Source: Aaosphaeria pasadenensis (lineage: Eukaryota; Ascomycota; Dothideomycetes; Pleosporales). From it: DNA of 64,000 nucleotides. A model generated the notes under the pieces. It saw only the letters and a list, made by a program, of their open reading frames with translations, was not told where the DNA came from and made no database searches. The DNA is taken from assembly GCA_022813625.1 (NCBI GenBank), contig JAKLMB010000014.1, positions 310,001-374,000 of the forward strand. Direction: 5' to 3'. The translations under genes and the position numbers were made by a program. Shown here piece by piece: positions 22,220 to 33,959 of the stretch (the stretch's first letter is position 1; each line of letters begins with the position of its first letter).

Positions 22220-23470
22220 CTACCTATGCGCTTTGCTCTCCCCTCCCGGTAGAGCATCTAGCCATCCGTTGATCTTTTCGTTGACAATTGGAGCTTTCGC
22301 ACATTCATTCGCCTTCTCCATACTCTGCGTCTTCAACACTGGACAATCAACGCCGCAATATTGATCCATTGCTCTCTGCAACGAATCGCCTTTCCATCCA
22401 AACAGATAGTCCCCATGCCAACCGTATCCAGTGGAATCATCCATGCTGAACACAAATGGCTGGCTACCATCCGCAGGCCACATGGATTGATCATTGAAGG
22501 CAGATGTGTTCCAGATCGTTTCGTATAGGACCTGAGGCAGCCTCACGGGATGACTGGATATGCATTCATTAGCACTTTTCTCTCCTCATGTCTTCGTGTC
22601 ATTGCTTACGTATCTGGACACTCCCCATCCGTCTCAAAAGTCCCTTTCGACGGATACGCAACGTGACTCTTATGATCTGGGCTATCAACATTGATTCCAT
22701 CCCAGCACGTCGGGAAGAAATTGTTAACCCTCAAACCATATGGACACGGCTTGTTAGGGAAATTGCGCGTATCCCATTCTCCGCCGATTTCCGAATTTGC
22801 AGGTGCAGGACCCCAGGGTTCGGTGAAGCAGCGAAATGCTATACTTTTGAACTCCTTCGTATTGGGACTAGGTGCGCGATAGGAGGGATCGCCGATAAGC
22901 ATTCGGAAACCCTGACATTCGTTTGTTAACTGATTACTTCATGTGTGCAAGGGAATTGGACTCGACTCACCGGTTTGAACGCAGTCACTTGCGTTTTCTT
23001 ATCGTACGGCGCCGTGTAATAAACAGTCATACCACCACGCTGTTTCTCGAGCCCAAGATTGGCCATCAACGGCACGCGATGATACGACCCATTTCGATGA
23101 CGGAAGAACAGAACCGCAGTCCAGTAATTCGAAAAGTCTTCGCTGAAGGTACATGTCGTACAGGTGGCTTGCTCAGCGATGTCTACCGATGGATCCATCT
23201 TCGCGGAGAGCGCATTTCCCCCGACAAACTGGTGCAAGTGAGGCGATGGCGTCAATCCGGGTGTGACGAGTCTATGTCTCTGTCAAACACTCCTCTTTTC
23301 TTCCTGGAATGAAAGGAGACCTACGGGTCTATACGCTGAATATTCAGCTCCGAACACGAGAACCGTAGAAAGTCGTTGAACGTCGGCCCTCCAGGAAGCG
23401 ATGTGTTCTGCGCGACGGCACAAACTGCCATACAGGCTCCAACAGCGACGCAATTTCGACTCCAAAACAT
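22220..23470 (-). CDS. Secreted DUF1996 protein
   Basis: Four exons: 23470-23325, 23271-22971, 22911-22610 and 22553-22220, 360 residues, all junctions in frame. A signal peptide is visible (VAVGACMAVCAVAQ, cleavage likely after AVA). DUF1996 hallmarks follow in order: FSCSELNIQRIDPLV, SPHLHQFVGGN, TCTTCTFSEDFSNYW, KPGFRMLIGDP, FRCFTEPWGPAP, FPTCWDGINVDSPDHKSHV, HPVRLPQVLYETIW, FSMDDSTGYGWHGDYLFGW and CPVLKTQS. The domain is common in secreted and cell-wall-associated fungal proteins; its biochemical role is not established. An alternative splice near the stop (AG|GTAGTT at 22223) could extend the C-terminus. Confidence 0.92.
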
Positions 23471-24005
23471 TTCGAACAATCTTCAAATCTGGTGCAGATA
23501 GAGCACAATGTCCGTACGAGCAACCCTTTTTCAATGTCGAGTGCTTTCCCCACTTTCCATCAATTGGTAAGTCGGCATTGTCCATTGTATGTGGGGTGGA
23601 TGGATAGATGTGATGGGTATTTGTACAATATAGGTCGGCCAATGAACTGCCAGTGTGCTTTATTGCTGGTGTTTAGGGATCGGAGGTTAATATAACTAGC
23701 ACCCATGCCCTTCAACATATATATTCCCGATAAAAGCTTATCAAATGTACCATTGTCCATTCAAAGTAGCATATGTGTTTTTGTAGTTTTCATGTTCATG
23801 CATTTCATCCTTTTGAAGCCTGGTAGCTCGTTTTTGAGTATGCTCAATATGTGATTGCTGCATATGCGGAGTCGATAGAATGATATTCTGATCTCCTAGA
23901 GTCGATAAGTCAATTGAATGCATGAGTTGCCCCCAGCTCTCCATGGTAGTCCGTAACCGCTACTATTATCCCCTCTTAAGGAAACATATCCTTCAAACTG
24001 CATCA
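23471..24005. other. Intergenic
   Basis: About 535 bases, AT-rich, with no supported gene. Frames overlapping the DUF1996 start on the plus strand are antisense shadows. Confidence 0.5.
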
Positions 24006-25058
24006 TCAATCCTGGACATCTGCGAACCACTGATGCTCCAAAGCCTCATGCGCGGTAATTCTCTTCCTCGGATCAACCGTCGACATACGTCCAACGAGGT
24101 CTCTGAAGTCTGCATCGAGATAGTTCCACAATGCGAATGGCTCTCGGGGGAACTTTTCCCCAAAAGCCGTTGCCACGACTTCAAAGACCTGAACCCAAGG
24201 ATTGTCTCCTAGGTATTTCAACAACCCCTGATAACTGCCCCCATCCGCAAAGTAAGACAATTGCCGTTCGAGCACAACTGCCTCTTTAACCTCTCCCTCA
24301 TTAAGCTCCTCGTCCTAACTGCGAATATCACGCGTTTAAGAAGCGCATAAATGCACTAGATTCCTATGTCAACACGTTCATTCCAACGACGCCACACAAC
24401 TCAAGAAAACTCACAACTATCCCAAAAGAAAACATGTCCGTAGGCGTATGGCAAGCCGACGAAGCATGCGCTTCAGGACTCCGCCACATCCAATTGCTAA
24501 AAGCCCTCCCGACAAGAGCGCTTCCTTCTGGCACGTACGCGGCGTCGTCTATGTCGGCGAGCTGCACTTTCTCCACGGCAATGTCTCCGTTCTTGTCGTT
24601 CCAGTTCAGCATGATGTTGTTAGGCTTGACATCCGTATGTACAATGTCTCTTTCATGTAGAGCTGCGAGACCCAGAAGAGTGTCTCTGAGTATACGTTTT
24701 GTGAGTGCCAAGGGTACGTCTTTCTGAGCGAAGGAAAGAAGATGGTCGTCTAGGTATTTGTACGCGAACATATGGTTCCCTGGGATGGTATCCGCAGCCA
24801 TCGCGGACGTATGGACATGGGCGGAGGTTATTGAACATGTTCTGGTAATATCCGAAGACGTCGTCTGGAACGCTTTTTAGGGCGTATCTTTTGCGGTCGG
24901 CCCTGCGAAGGCGCGTAAGCGAAGGGAGATGGAATAATTGGGTGCTCTTACATAGCTAAGAGTACGGGACCCGGTGGACCACGGCTTTCTTGTAGAACGC
25001 TTTTGACGATGTACTGGCGGCCTGATTGGCCGATTATCTCTCGAGCGAACGCTGCCAT
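24006..25058 (-). pseudogene. Protein-kinase-like gene with two frame breaks
   Basis: The reading begins at 25058 (MAAFAREIIGQSGRQYIV), is spliced at 24951/24903, and runs through RYALKSV (ATP-binding Lys) to CPYVR. There the frame must slip one base at about 24802 to continue as MAADTIPGNHMFAYKYLDD. The kinase core then reads normally: HERDIVHTDVKPNNIML (catalytic loop, Arg of HRD replaced by Thr), QLADIDDAAYV (degenerate DFG) and WMWRSPEAHAS (APE). After an intron (24414-24356) the segment CIYALLKRVIFAV is followed by a second one-base break at about 24315, before DEELNEGEV and the closing helices. A longer splice ending at 24315 would restore frame but delete a conserved helix. Two sequencing errors remain possible. 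Kinases with this divergent DFG are a known fungal group. Confidence 0.65.
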
Positions 25059-25364
25059 CGCGGAAGATAGAATACCTCCGAAAATTCCTAGGAAATTTCT
25101 ATAGGTGTGGTAATATCAAACATATGATACTATCGAACACATAGCATGCCCAATTTGGGTAATACTAGTAGGCACCAACACCAGATCGCACGCATCCCCC
25201 CCTGTCTTGTGCTGCGCGTTATGGCTGAGCACCCTTAGCGCATCCTCCATCTGTCATCACTATGGAACAGAATACATAAGAAAACGACCTGTCCATGATT
25301 TGGGAGCTAATTCATTAACACACTCCATCACAAACTTCAAAAATCCACCGCGTAACCAAAAGTC
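25059..25364. other. Divergent promoter region
   Basis: About 305 bases between two divergent genes, the frame-broken kinase (minus) and the small charged protein (plus). No other feature seen. Confidence 0.4.
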
Positions 25365-25755
25365 ATGGATAACGCAGATATCTTCGGCTCCCTCTCCGCA
25401 GGCAAAGGTCCCTACGGCGGGAAGAGAGGCCAGGCGCGCATGGAGCAGATGAAGAACAATATTGTGAAGGAGTGGGAGGAAGATCAACGTGCGTTTTGCA
25501 TTTCCGCATCCACACCACGGACTTATTTCGTGAGAGACGAGATTTACTGACTTGCGCATAGGCCAAAAGCGAGAAGCAGCCGAGAAGCAGGCTCAGAAAG
25601 ATAAAGACGCTGGAGATGATGATACATTGTTCGAAGCCGAAGGGGAGAAAAGTAGTACCAAGGGGGGTCTGGAACCTAAAGACGGGGATGGTGCCAATGG
25701 GAAAGAGAAGAGGAGGAGTTGGAGGGATGGATTGAAGAAGCTCGCCGGACGATGA
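25365..25755 (+). CDS. Small highly charged protein of unknown function
   Basis: Two exons, 25365-25488 and 25562-25755, 105 residues (C|GTGCGT ... GCATAG|GC restores an Arg codon). The N-terminus MDNADIFGSLSAGKGPYGG is followed by a charged helix with a possible coiled-coil propensity (RGQARMEQMKNNIVKEWEE). The second half is disordered, rich in Lys, Asp, Glu and Gly, and closes with a basic RRSWRDGLKKLAGR. No signal peptide or membrane segment is present. I do not recognise the family. Frame continuity across a clean intron and biased amino-acid composition argue that it is real. Confidence 0.6.
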
Positions 25756-26152
25756 ATTGCTGCTGATTTGTTGTTTGATTGTTCGATACCCGTTGTTGTT
25801 CACTTGCAATATCTGTGAGAATAAACAATCATTGTTGGAAATGATGACCTTTATCTGTTGCTGGTAATGTTTGAGAGACACTCGATGATCAGTCCGATAT
25901 GGTGGTGTCACCCTGTCTTTTTCCATTGTTTAGATACAATATCGAAGACTTAAAGTTTCGGCATCTTCTCCATTTCCGGTAAAAGATTCTTTGCTTATAG
26001 TCAATTCACGGGAACATTTGTCTATCGTCAAGGCCGTCATGACTGGTCGTTTCGGAAAACGTCCAAACTGGTTTTACATTGATTCTATTATTCCTTTTTG
26101 AACCTTACGATGCTCTATGCAAAGGCGGTCATGCTCTATTCATCCAGAAGAT
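25756..26152. other. Convergent 3' intergenic region
   Basis: About 400 bases between convergent genes. No gene seen. Confidence 0.4.
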
Positions 26153-27103
26153 CTACAAACTCTTCTCGATTTCTGCCAGTTCAGCCATGGCGTTGGCGAC
26201 ATTCGTCTTCACCGCATCACCCACGGGCAAATATGGCTTTCTAGGAGCGAGCTTGCTTTCTGGGCTCGAGATTCCAGCAGCCACCGCACTGTATTGCGAA
26301 ACGGCGTACTTTGTGCTTCCGATACCGGCCTTGACGGGGCTCTCAGCGAGCGCAGCCTGTCGGTGCAGCGTCAAAGCCTCCTCGACCTTGCCGCTCGTGT
26401 AGAGCTGGTAGATCTTAGAAATCGTCTTGGGGAAAACATTCGAGAATGCAGCCACGCAACCCTGGCTTCCGACCGCCAATCCGCCGATCAAGAAATCACT
26501 CTGTCCACCGAAAGTAGCAAACTGATCGGGAGAAAGCTGGCCTGTCAGTCGGGTGATCTTGGCCACACTTCCGCAGGTCAATTTGACTCCGACGATCTTT
26601 CCAGGGTTACTCTTTGCGATAGCCGCGATGGTGTCCGAGTCGAGATCGACGCCATTGCAGATTCCGGGGAAGTTGTAGATAACGAGCGGGAGGTCGCTCT
26701 TCTGTGCAACCTCGTCGTAGTAGCCCTTTACCACCTCCTTGGTCGTAGCACCGCCGTAGTACGCTGCTGGAAGGAGCAATCCATATGTAGCACCAGCGCT
26801 GATCGCATCTTGGATGTACTCGAGAGTCTGGGTTACGGAGAATCCGCTTACACCGCAGATCAATGGGAAATCAGGGCCAACGGCCTCGCGTGCGGCAACA
26901 ATGAGGTTCCGTCGCTCCTCGCGTGTCAGAAGGAAGGCTTCAGCATTGGAACCGAGCACAACGAGACCTGCTAGTCCGGTTGTTGAGAGGTATTTGAAGT
27001 ATTTCTTTTGTGAGTCGAAGTCGATAGCGCCGGTTGAGGGGTCGAAGAAGGTTACTGCGGGGCACCAGACCCCGGACTTAGGAACATTTGCTGCGGGAGA
27101 CAT
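26153..27103 (-). CDS. DapA-family (class I) aldolase
   Basis: Single exon, 316 residues, the normal size of the dihydrodipicolinate synthase / N-acetylneuraminate lyase family. These are TIM-barrel enzymes that condense or release pyruvate through a lysine Schiff base. The Schiff-base Lys is in IVGVKLTCG, the proton-relay Tyr in LVIYNFPG, and the substrate-carboxylate loop is VVLGSNAEAFLLTREER (GTTGE-like). In fungi, which make lysine by the aminoadipate route, such enzymes are usually 2-keto-3-deoxy sugar acid or 4-hydroxy-2-oxoglutarate aldolases. The C-terminus is Ala/Pro-rich. The exact substrate cannot be read from the sequence. Confidence 0.9.
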   Translation of the reverse strand: MSPAANVPKSGVWCPAVTFFDPSTGAIDFDSQKKYFKYLSTTGLAGLVVLGSNAEAFLLTREERRNLIVAAREAVGPDFPLICGVSGFSVTQTLEYIQDAISAGATYGLLLPAAYYGGATTKEVVKGYYDEVAQKSDLPLVIYNFPGICNGVDLDSDTIAAIAKSNPGKIVGVKLTCGSVAKITRLTGQLSPDQFATFGGQSDFLIGGLAVGSQGCVAAFSNVFPKTISKIYQLYTSGKVEEALTLHRQAALAESPVKAGIGSTKYAVSQYSAVAAGISSPESKLAPRKPYLPVGDAVKTNVANAMAELAEIEKSL

Positions 27104-27807
27104 GGTTTTATTATAGCAAAGATGATAAAGATAAGAAACTCGAATGCGGGAAAGAATGACAGAAGAGTTTAGATGATGTTTTCGAGAAGAAATTAATTGA
27201 GATAGGAATAAGTGTAAGGTCCAGAAATGTTCGAGAAGTTCTTGAGCATAACCTCATCGGGTTGCTGGGCCGGTTTCGGGAGCTCCCCCGATATCCGCTA
27301 GATACCGATCACGTGAGTCCATTATTTTCGTTTCAAGCTTGCGTCTAGCCATATATGTGAAGAGTTGGCCCCAGTGGGAAAGGGTTTGGAGTTGAGTGGG
27401 TGGTGGGGTGGTGTTTGATATCGCACTGGATTGAATTTGTTGTGCAGGACCGGATTTCTATTCCTGAGCTGTTGTATAGCAATTGCTTCACTTATGGTTG
27501 TAGTGAATTTCAGCTCAGTTGTTACTTCAAATGAAGATATTTGCTAGTAATCATCCTGATTCCGAAGTAGTATCTACCAAAATCAAAATGGAGGATGGTC
27601 CGACCTTGTGGTCGAACCACTCATCACACCTACTACTACATCTACTGCTGTGCGAAACGAAGTTTCGTTGTCGAAAAGGTCCGATATCGTTGGGATAGTT
27701 CATTCATTTATGGAAACTCGAGATAGGGACATTGGAGCTCTCCTGTGGATCTCTGAAACATCTAGTATGATTGTATAATATGGTCCCGAGTAGGCAGCTA
27801 ACCATAG
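27104..27807. other. Intergenic
   Basis: About 700 bases; aldolase promoter and downstream side of the P450. No supported gene. Confidence 0.5.
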
Positions 27808-29603
27808 CTACATAGTACGTCTCCTCATGATCAACTCCCACTTTGGGTGCGGTACACTAACGTCTCGAAATTCGAAACTTAGATTATGGCTATTTGTAAC
27901 TTCGCAATCGAAATTCGTGATGAAGTAAACTGCAATCAGCTTTGCAACATTGCAAACATGAAACCGACCTGGACTGCAAATTGGTAATCAATTAGACTCT
28001 GCTAAATCTTATCGAAGCAAGAACTTACCATGCCATCTTCGAATTGCCCCAGAACGGCCATTGCATACTGATATCAGTAGCCTTTCGAGCTTTTCCTTCG
28101 AATCTTTTGGGGTTGAATTCATTCGGGTTCGAGTATATGGTTTCATCGTTCATGACGCTGTACTGATAGAATTCCACAATCTCACCCTTAGGAACTGTAT
28201 AACCATCCGAAAAGCTGAATGATTTCAGCGGAACGCGGTGAACTACCGTTGAGAGAAAGCAGTGAAAGCGTATCGATTCAACGAGGAAATTTTCCAACAA
28301 CGGAAGTTTGTTGATGTCAGACGCTGGGTTGCCAAGTACATCCTTGACCTCTTCCCGCAATGCAGGAAGATATTCCGGATGCGTGAAAATGTCCAGGATC
28401 AGGTGGGTTGCAATCTGGGTACAGGATCAGTTACTAGGCCTCAAAGCATGGGCATGCTACTTGCTATTGGGGTGGCTGTAGTTGTTGATATAAACGTGGT
28501 ATTCATATCGAATTTGATTCTCCTAGATTCTGAAATGCCTGGAAGATTCCTAACGTGTGCTTCTATTATGGATTCCTGTGGAGAATAAGCTCGAAGGTCT
28601 GTAATAAATTTGGGACAAAGTTAGATTTACGGGCTTCGCGCTTGCTTCCAAGGGGGCGGAAGCTATTCTGTAGCGATGGTTTTTGATCTCTGTGTTTATT
28701 ACCTCGCGAACATATTGAGCGTTTAAGTTGCGACCACGAATGATTCTGGACATGAGACTTCAATGGATCCAATTAACGTATGGCAGAGAAATGTTCTGGT
28801 ATTCACTTACGGCATTAAAAATAGCGGGAAATTCTTGGCCGCTTCAGATACCAATGTAACTTCATCAATGTATTTCAAGCCTCGATCTACAAATTCTGGA
28901 TCATTCGCTAGAGGTACCATCAGGCATGATTGTCCGTTAATATCAAGGGAGATTCACCCACCGATATGTTGTCCAAACAACATCATTATGTTCATTCTGC
29001 TTCCGAATCGTTTCACTGTCTCCCACAAAGGAATAACGCTAGTCCCTAGTGACAATTAGCAAGAACTCTACGAAGACAAGAGCCTGGGAGATACAAATGC
29101 AACTTACCATTAGGCTGAATGTATATCTTCAATGCATCATTGAGATCAGACTCCATGAGACTAACATATCGTTCCCGTAGCCCAGGAAACTGATTAGACA
29201 GCGTTCGTATGGCACGAATAACAGGCATGCCGTCATCCTGCCGCCGATCTGGCCATTCATAACCGAAAGTATACTTCGGCTGGAAATGCTCCTTCGACCA
29301 AACATGGCTGGAGAGATGATTGAGACTCGTGCTGTTGAGATCTTCCCAGTGGGCCTTGCTTGAAACGAGGTGGAGGCGATTTCCAGGGATGAGGATGGAG
29401 AATGGTTTTCCATTGTGCTAAAGTTGATTCAGCCACTGTTACGAAACGACAACTGTGGATGGACTCACTTCCCGCGCACGTTGAATGAGCATCTGCCGTC
29501 CTCGTGCAAGGAACTTCCAGGGCTCTGAAATTCTCCGTGGAATTCCGATCCACAAGAGAACGACGCAAAGTATGAAGAAAGCGAAAGTCGTTGCATAAAT
29601 CAT
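27808..29603 (-). pseudogene. Cytochrome P450 with frame breaks and altered heme-binding motif
   Basis: It starts at 29603 with a membrane anchor (TTFAFFILCVVLLWIG) and splices cleanly through several short introns: HNGKPFSILIPGNRLHLV, GYEWPDRRQDDGMPVIRAI, a short exon ending in FGQHI, then NDPEFVDRGLKYIDEVTL and LFLMPIIRGRNLNAQYVRE. Between about 28690 and 28430 the reading frame cannot be kept. REVINTEIKNHRYR, REARKSNFVPNLLQ and DLRAYSPQESIIEAH lie in three different frames, and the last ends in a stop before THLILDIFTHPEYLPALREE resumes. Downstream, the ExxR helix ENFLVESIRFH and the PERF-like FNPKRFE region are normal. The Cys loop spliced at 28029/27974 reads WGNSKMACPGRF, lacking the usual G and R/H two and four residues before Cys. 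The ends are those of a full-length P450; substrate unknown. Confidence 0.65.
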
Positions 29604-30993
29604 AACGAAGAAGTAGTCACGCTCGTTTTATTAAGAAAGTGCTGTGATTGTCTTGTTTCTCTTTCTTTCTTCAAATGAGAACAGAAGAATATGTAGTAGA
29701 GCGGACACAGCCCATGTTCAAATGAACAGTTCAGTATACCGTGCCACACGCGGTTAAATGAATATGCTGCATGGTGACGTTGATCGTCCGTCTCTTTAAC
29801 AATTACAGGACGTCCTGTGGCACAGTCAAATAATAAGAGTGTAAGCTTATATAGCGATTTTTTCATTGAAAGGAGGATCCGTGCAAAGATCTTGTTGCGA
29901 GATATGTAGTGTAAGTCGCTACGCCGTAAGAGCCAAAATGCCGTTTCAACGAAGAGTAACACAGAATCCAGCAACTTCCAAATGCGGCGAAAAGATCATG
30001 TTGCTAGTACCTGTTATGAATGATAGGATGGAACTATCTCTAATCTCGATCATCTACTAGTAAATGCCTGCAAATGTCTCACGCGTTCGTGTGGATAGGA
30101 TCATCGCGAAAATGGAGAATGAATACCATGACCAAGATATCTCGAAACAAAGGTTTCTACGGATAAGGTATTGGTCAACACTAACTGCTAGAAGGTAGTT
30201 AGCTGCAACTTCTGTCAGAGCGTTACTTAGTTCGTAGAAATAAGGTCAAGTAAGACCGTCACAGGGATCTAACGGGAACTAGCCCTTTCAAGTCCAGTGA
30301 AATGGTGCGATCTCCTCACCATTAATGATGTGGATCCCACCATGTCTCCATATAACAAGTTAAGTTGCACTGCAAATGGGTCCATTATTTGTTTTCGATG
30401 CAAGTAGACCTGTACCAGCGCTGAAGCAACTCAAGTCTCGTTTTCGAATGACCGAGCCCTTGCAGTGGTAAGACACGTAGTCGCAGTTAAAAACAGCAAA
30501 CCCATGACTCTCAAGAATCAATTCCCGGGCATGTTAATGCATCTGAGCGCTGAGCCTTTGTCTTTGTTGCTCTCGTACTTTATTTCAACCTCTCATCAAA
30601 CGGCGACAGTTCGCGCTCCAAATATGCTTCTACTGACCCTTCCCTGTCATGTCGATCTTACAATCTGAACTCCGAACAGCTCGCTCTATGAGTTCGATCT
30701 TCATGACAATTAAGAGCAAACCTTTTCAAGCCCCTGTATTCGCCCCCATCATGTTCCGGCAAACATGATCATGTCCCGGAGTGCCACCACCCTATGATCG
30801 TCACAGGGATTTCGCGTCATCGTATCCACCGTATCCCTCAATACGGCGAATACGCCAGAGAAGTGGGTCTCGCCCACCCTCTTGAACGACATCTCATTTA
30901 AATATAATCGCATCCGCAATTTCAAATGGCGAACGAAGAGAAACTTCTGTCCCTTATTGAGTTCTCAAAGTCAATTGTACTTCCAGGACGAAG
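29604..30993. other. Gene-free stretch
   Basis: About 1.4 kb. Short frames only, none with recognisable content. It probably holds the promoters of the divergent P450 and the secreted hydrolase-like gene. Confidence 0.5.
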
Positions 30994-32999
30994 ATGTCGA
31001 CATGGAACGTGCTACAAACGGCAGCGGGGATCCTGAGGTGCTGGATGTTGGCAACAGGGTGCCAGGAGAAGATGGGATATGACGTTGTAAGTTCTGAAGA
31101 GCTTGTTACTTGGAACTTGTTCTGGATTTGGTTGCTGAATTCGTAGTAACATGTTCACAGGCACCCCTTCCAACCGACTTGACGTACACAGACATCCCAC
31201 CACCGCCAGCGCCTGAACCCATCTCGTTGAGAACTCTTCCATTACCACCATCGATCGCGAGCGATAAGCCCGGATCCTGCAATTCGACCATCAATCCCCA
31301 TGGCACTGGCTGTATGGTCATGGAAAAAGGCTTCCAAGCCGGAGACTTCCTCCCAGACGGCGCCCATGTCCTCGCACGAGTAACGTTCACTGGCGCGCCT
31401 CTATCCCCATCCCCAGGAAGCATCTACACCGGCGAGCAGGTCATCATCATAAAGACTGATGGATCATTGTTTCCCAATGGCGACGCCTGGAAATGCATCA
31501 CCTGCGGCCTACCATCCCAGAACACTATCGACATGATCCCCGGCTTCCACTACCCTCAATCCTTCCGCGATAGCCAGCGCTTGCTCATCGGCAGCAATAT
31601 CCTCACATGTGCCCCGTTCAACCTGACTGATCCCCAATGCACGCCGTCCAACACTCACATCTACCCTATCCGCTGGAACAACCCGGCGACCAACGGCTTC
31701 GGCGCCATACGAGAGCTTCGCCTACACCCCGACAACGTCCACATTGGCTTCAGCGCCTTCACTCTTTACGAAGACAAGACACCCGGCCAACTATGCTACT
31801 ACGCCCGACTGGAATTCAACCCTTCCGACTCTCACACCGGCTACGACCTCATAAACGTCACGACCTTGCTCTCGGCCACAGGCCCCAAACCCTACTCGAT
31901 TTCCGGCAAAAACATCCACATCGACTCCAGCGCCCTCGCAATCGGCGAACTCCGCGGCTTCACGCCCTCAGGCGACGAAGTAATCTACATTGGCCCACCC
32001 ACCGAGTCTTCCAACGTCGACGTCTATGCAGCCCATCTCCGCACCGGCACCGTCCGACGCCTGACATCGCACCCAGGCTACTGCGACCCGATCACGTACT
32101 CCCCATTCGGCGACTCAATGGTCGTGATGGACACGCGCGCGTCTGGACGCATGATGTGGGCATCCGGCATGCGGTCCGTTCCGCCGCTGATCGACCTGGT
32201 AACTCTCGTTGTGGCCGCGGGGTTGCGAAACAACGGCCAGCGACGGTTCTTTCAGCCTTGGCTTCTGGATCGTTGGGGCGACCGCGGGACCTACTATGGA
32301 CAACAGGTGAATGCGAAACTTGAAGGAGGACAGGGCACGCCGGGGAGCGGGGCGTTCGACGACCCGGAGTGGAATTCCCTCGCGGATCCGAGATGGTCGC
32401 TCGATTCGACGCAGCTGGTGTACGCGCAGGCGCAGACTACGTTTCCGGAATGCGATGGTGAGAATCCGTTGCCGTGTTATGAGTCCAAGGAGCCGTTTGG
32501 GAGGCGACAGAGGCTGGTTGTTGCGACGTTCATGGGGAGAAAGCCAAGGGCGCCGGCGACGGTGGAGTTTGATGCAGATGAAGTAGTGTGGGGTACGAAG
32601 TACGTCCCTGGCGAGGCGCTGAAGAAACAACTCGATGTGCCGGCTGGGAAGTATGTCCTTGAGGGGAAGAAGAACGGCTACGCAGATGTTGAGATTGGGA
32701 CGAGTGAAGGTGGTGGGAGTGTGAAGAGCGTGGAGGTCGTGTATCACAATTTTACAGACGACGGGAGCACATTCCTCAACGGTCGGGAGTCTGCAAAGAC
32801 CAGTCAGGACGGGCAGGGGAAGGCTTCCATACGGTGGTTTTCAGATCTTGCACAGAGTGGAGAGACGGTGGCTACGAAGCGGACTGGCGATGAGGGTTTG
32901 AAGGTGAATTTGAAAATTTTTGATGTCTCTGGGTGGGAGGGCAGTTTCGAAACAACAGTTGACGGCGTAACACATGTCATTCCAGATAGCGGTACATAG
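30994..32999 (+). CDS. Secreted TolB-like beta-propeller protein resembling fungal saponin hydrolase
   Basis: Two exons, 30994-31086 and 31161-32999 (GTT|GTAAGT ... TTCACAG|GCA), 643 residues. Exon 1 supplies the ATG and a moderately hydrophobic leader (LQTAAGILRCWMLATGC) that may act as a signal peptide. The mature part opens PPPPAPEPISLRTLPLPP, then GTGCMVMEKGFQAGDFLPDG, SIYTGEQVIIIKTDGSLF, DAWKCITCGLPS, THIYPIRWN and IRELRLHPDNVHIGFSAF. This order is what I know from soyasaponin hydrolase (Sdn1) of Neocosmospora and related secreted fungal proteins, which remove the glucuronide sugar chain from plant saponins. Repeated blade-like segments (RRLTSHPGYCDPITYSPFGD) suggest a six-bladed propeller. 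Several N-glycosylation sequons (NLT, NVT, NFT) fit secretion. The function is by family resemblance only. Confidence 0.72.
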
Positions 33000-33522
33000 A
33001 TGCTGATAGACGAATGCAATATGCAAGTCATTGTTCAGTAAGAAGCAGATCATGGCATGTGGTGTACTAGTACGCGAGATATGATGATGGTGCATCGGCT
33101 TGGAAAACATCCCATGATTTCCGGAAACTGCATCGAATCGCTGATATTCATCCATATATTATCAAGAAGTGCCTTTACGGTCCTATTGTGCATACAGGTC
33201 GACCGAACTTACAACCTTCCACTATCTACAGTGCCATCTGCCATCGCTCACTTACGACGCACAATAGAAGATCGGACGTCAGCAACTGTAATCACACTCA
33301 ATCACATACATCGCCCGTCTCTGCTCACCTCAACTTTTATCTTCTACCTTCCATCTTTCACTCTTCTCCGCCGCTACTATCACTACTCCCGCCGCCGCCG
33401 CTCGATCAATCTCACAACCCCGATCCCGCGCTCACCTACTCCCAACCGCCCAAGCCCTTGGTCCTCCCACCATCACCCTCCACTCTACACTCCCACTCTC
33501 GTCATCATCTCAACCGCCCGCT
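33000..33522. other. Intergenic with CT-rich leader
   Basis: About 520 bases. The last 200 bases before 33523 are strongly C/T-rich with few purine runs, typical of a fungal core promoter and 5' leader. No gene seen. Confidence 0.5.
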
Positions 33523-33959
33523 ATGTCTGCTAACACATCTGAAGAATCCTCCGACTACGACATAGCAAAGGATCACGTACGCCCCACTTCCTTCATTTCC
33601 CGCAGCGAAAGCTAACACGAAGAAGCTCGAGGCCGCCCTAGATCTTTACACGAAACACGGCAACGACAGCAACGAAGCTTTCCGCCGCATTGTCAACGTC
33701 CTTGGGAACTGTAAGTCTATTTATCCCAACCCATCGTTCATGTAGAATGACAGTACTAAGCGCGTCAGTGACGCGCTCCGCCGGGACACCCGCTTCGAAT
33801 GACCCTCCCCCAAGACCTCCGAGAAAGCAGCCGAAGCGAAAGATAACACCAAGCACGACAAGGACCCCTACTCCGACTTTGTCCTCGCTCTCCATGACTC
33901 GGACGACTGTATTCTACACCGTCGATGGGATCGGCCCCTCCGACCTGGGAAGAAGTTGA
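33523..33959 (+). CDS. Small predicted protein, exon structure uncertain
   Basis: A three-exon model (33523-33576, 33623-33710, 33769-33959) gives 110 residues. It begins MSANTSEESSDYDIAKDH, continues with an amphipathic helix (LEAALDLYTKHGNDSNEAFR) and ends in a basic Pro/Thr-rich tail (RPPRKQPKRKITPSTTRTP). Splice signals are good (T|GTAAGT, ACTAAG branch, GCGTCAG). However, another frame through the third exon, running to 34177 (SDFVLALHDSDDCILHRRW, then LNFACDCRRKF), has more C-ending codons and looks more coding-like. It cannot be joined to exon 2 without a one-base change and crosses a TGA at 33799. Either the true splice differs or the gene is damaged. No family recognised. Confidence 0.4.

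Noticed and set aside
26117..26974. 285-residue plus-strand frame
   Set aside because: Antisense to the DapA-family aldolase.
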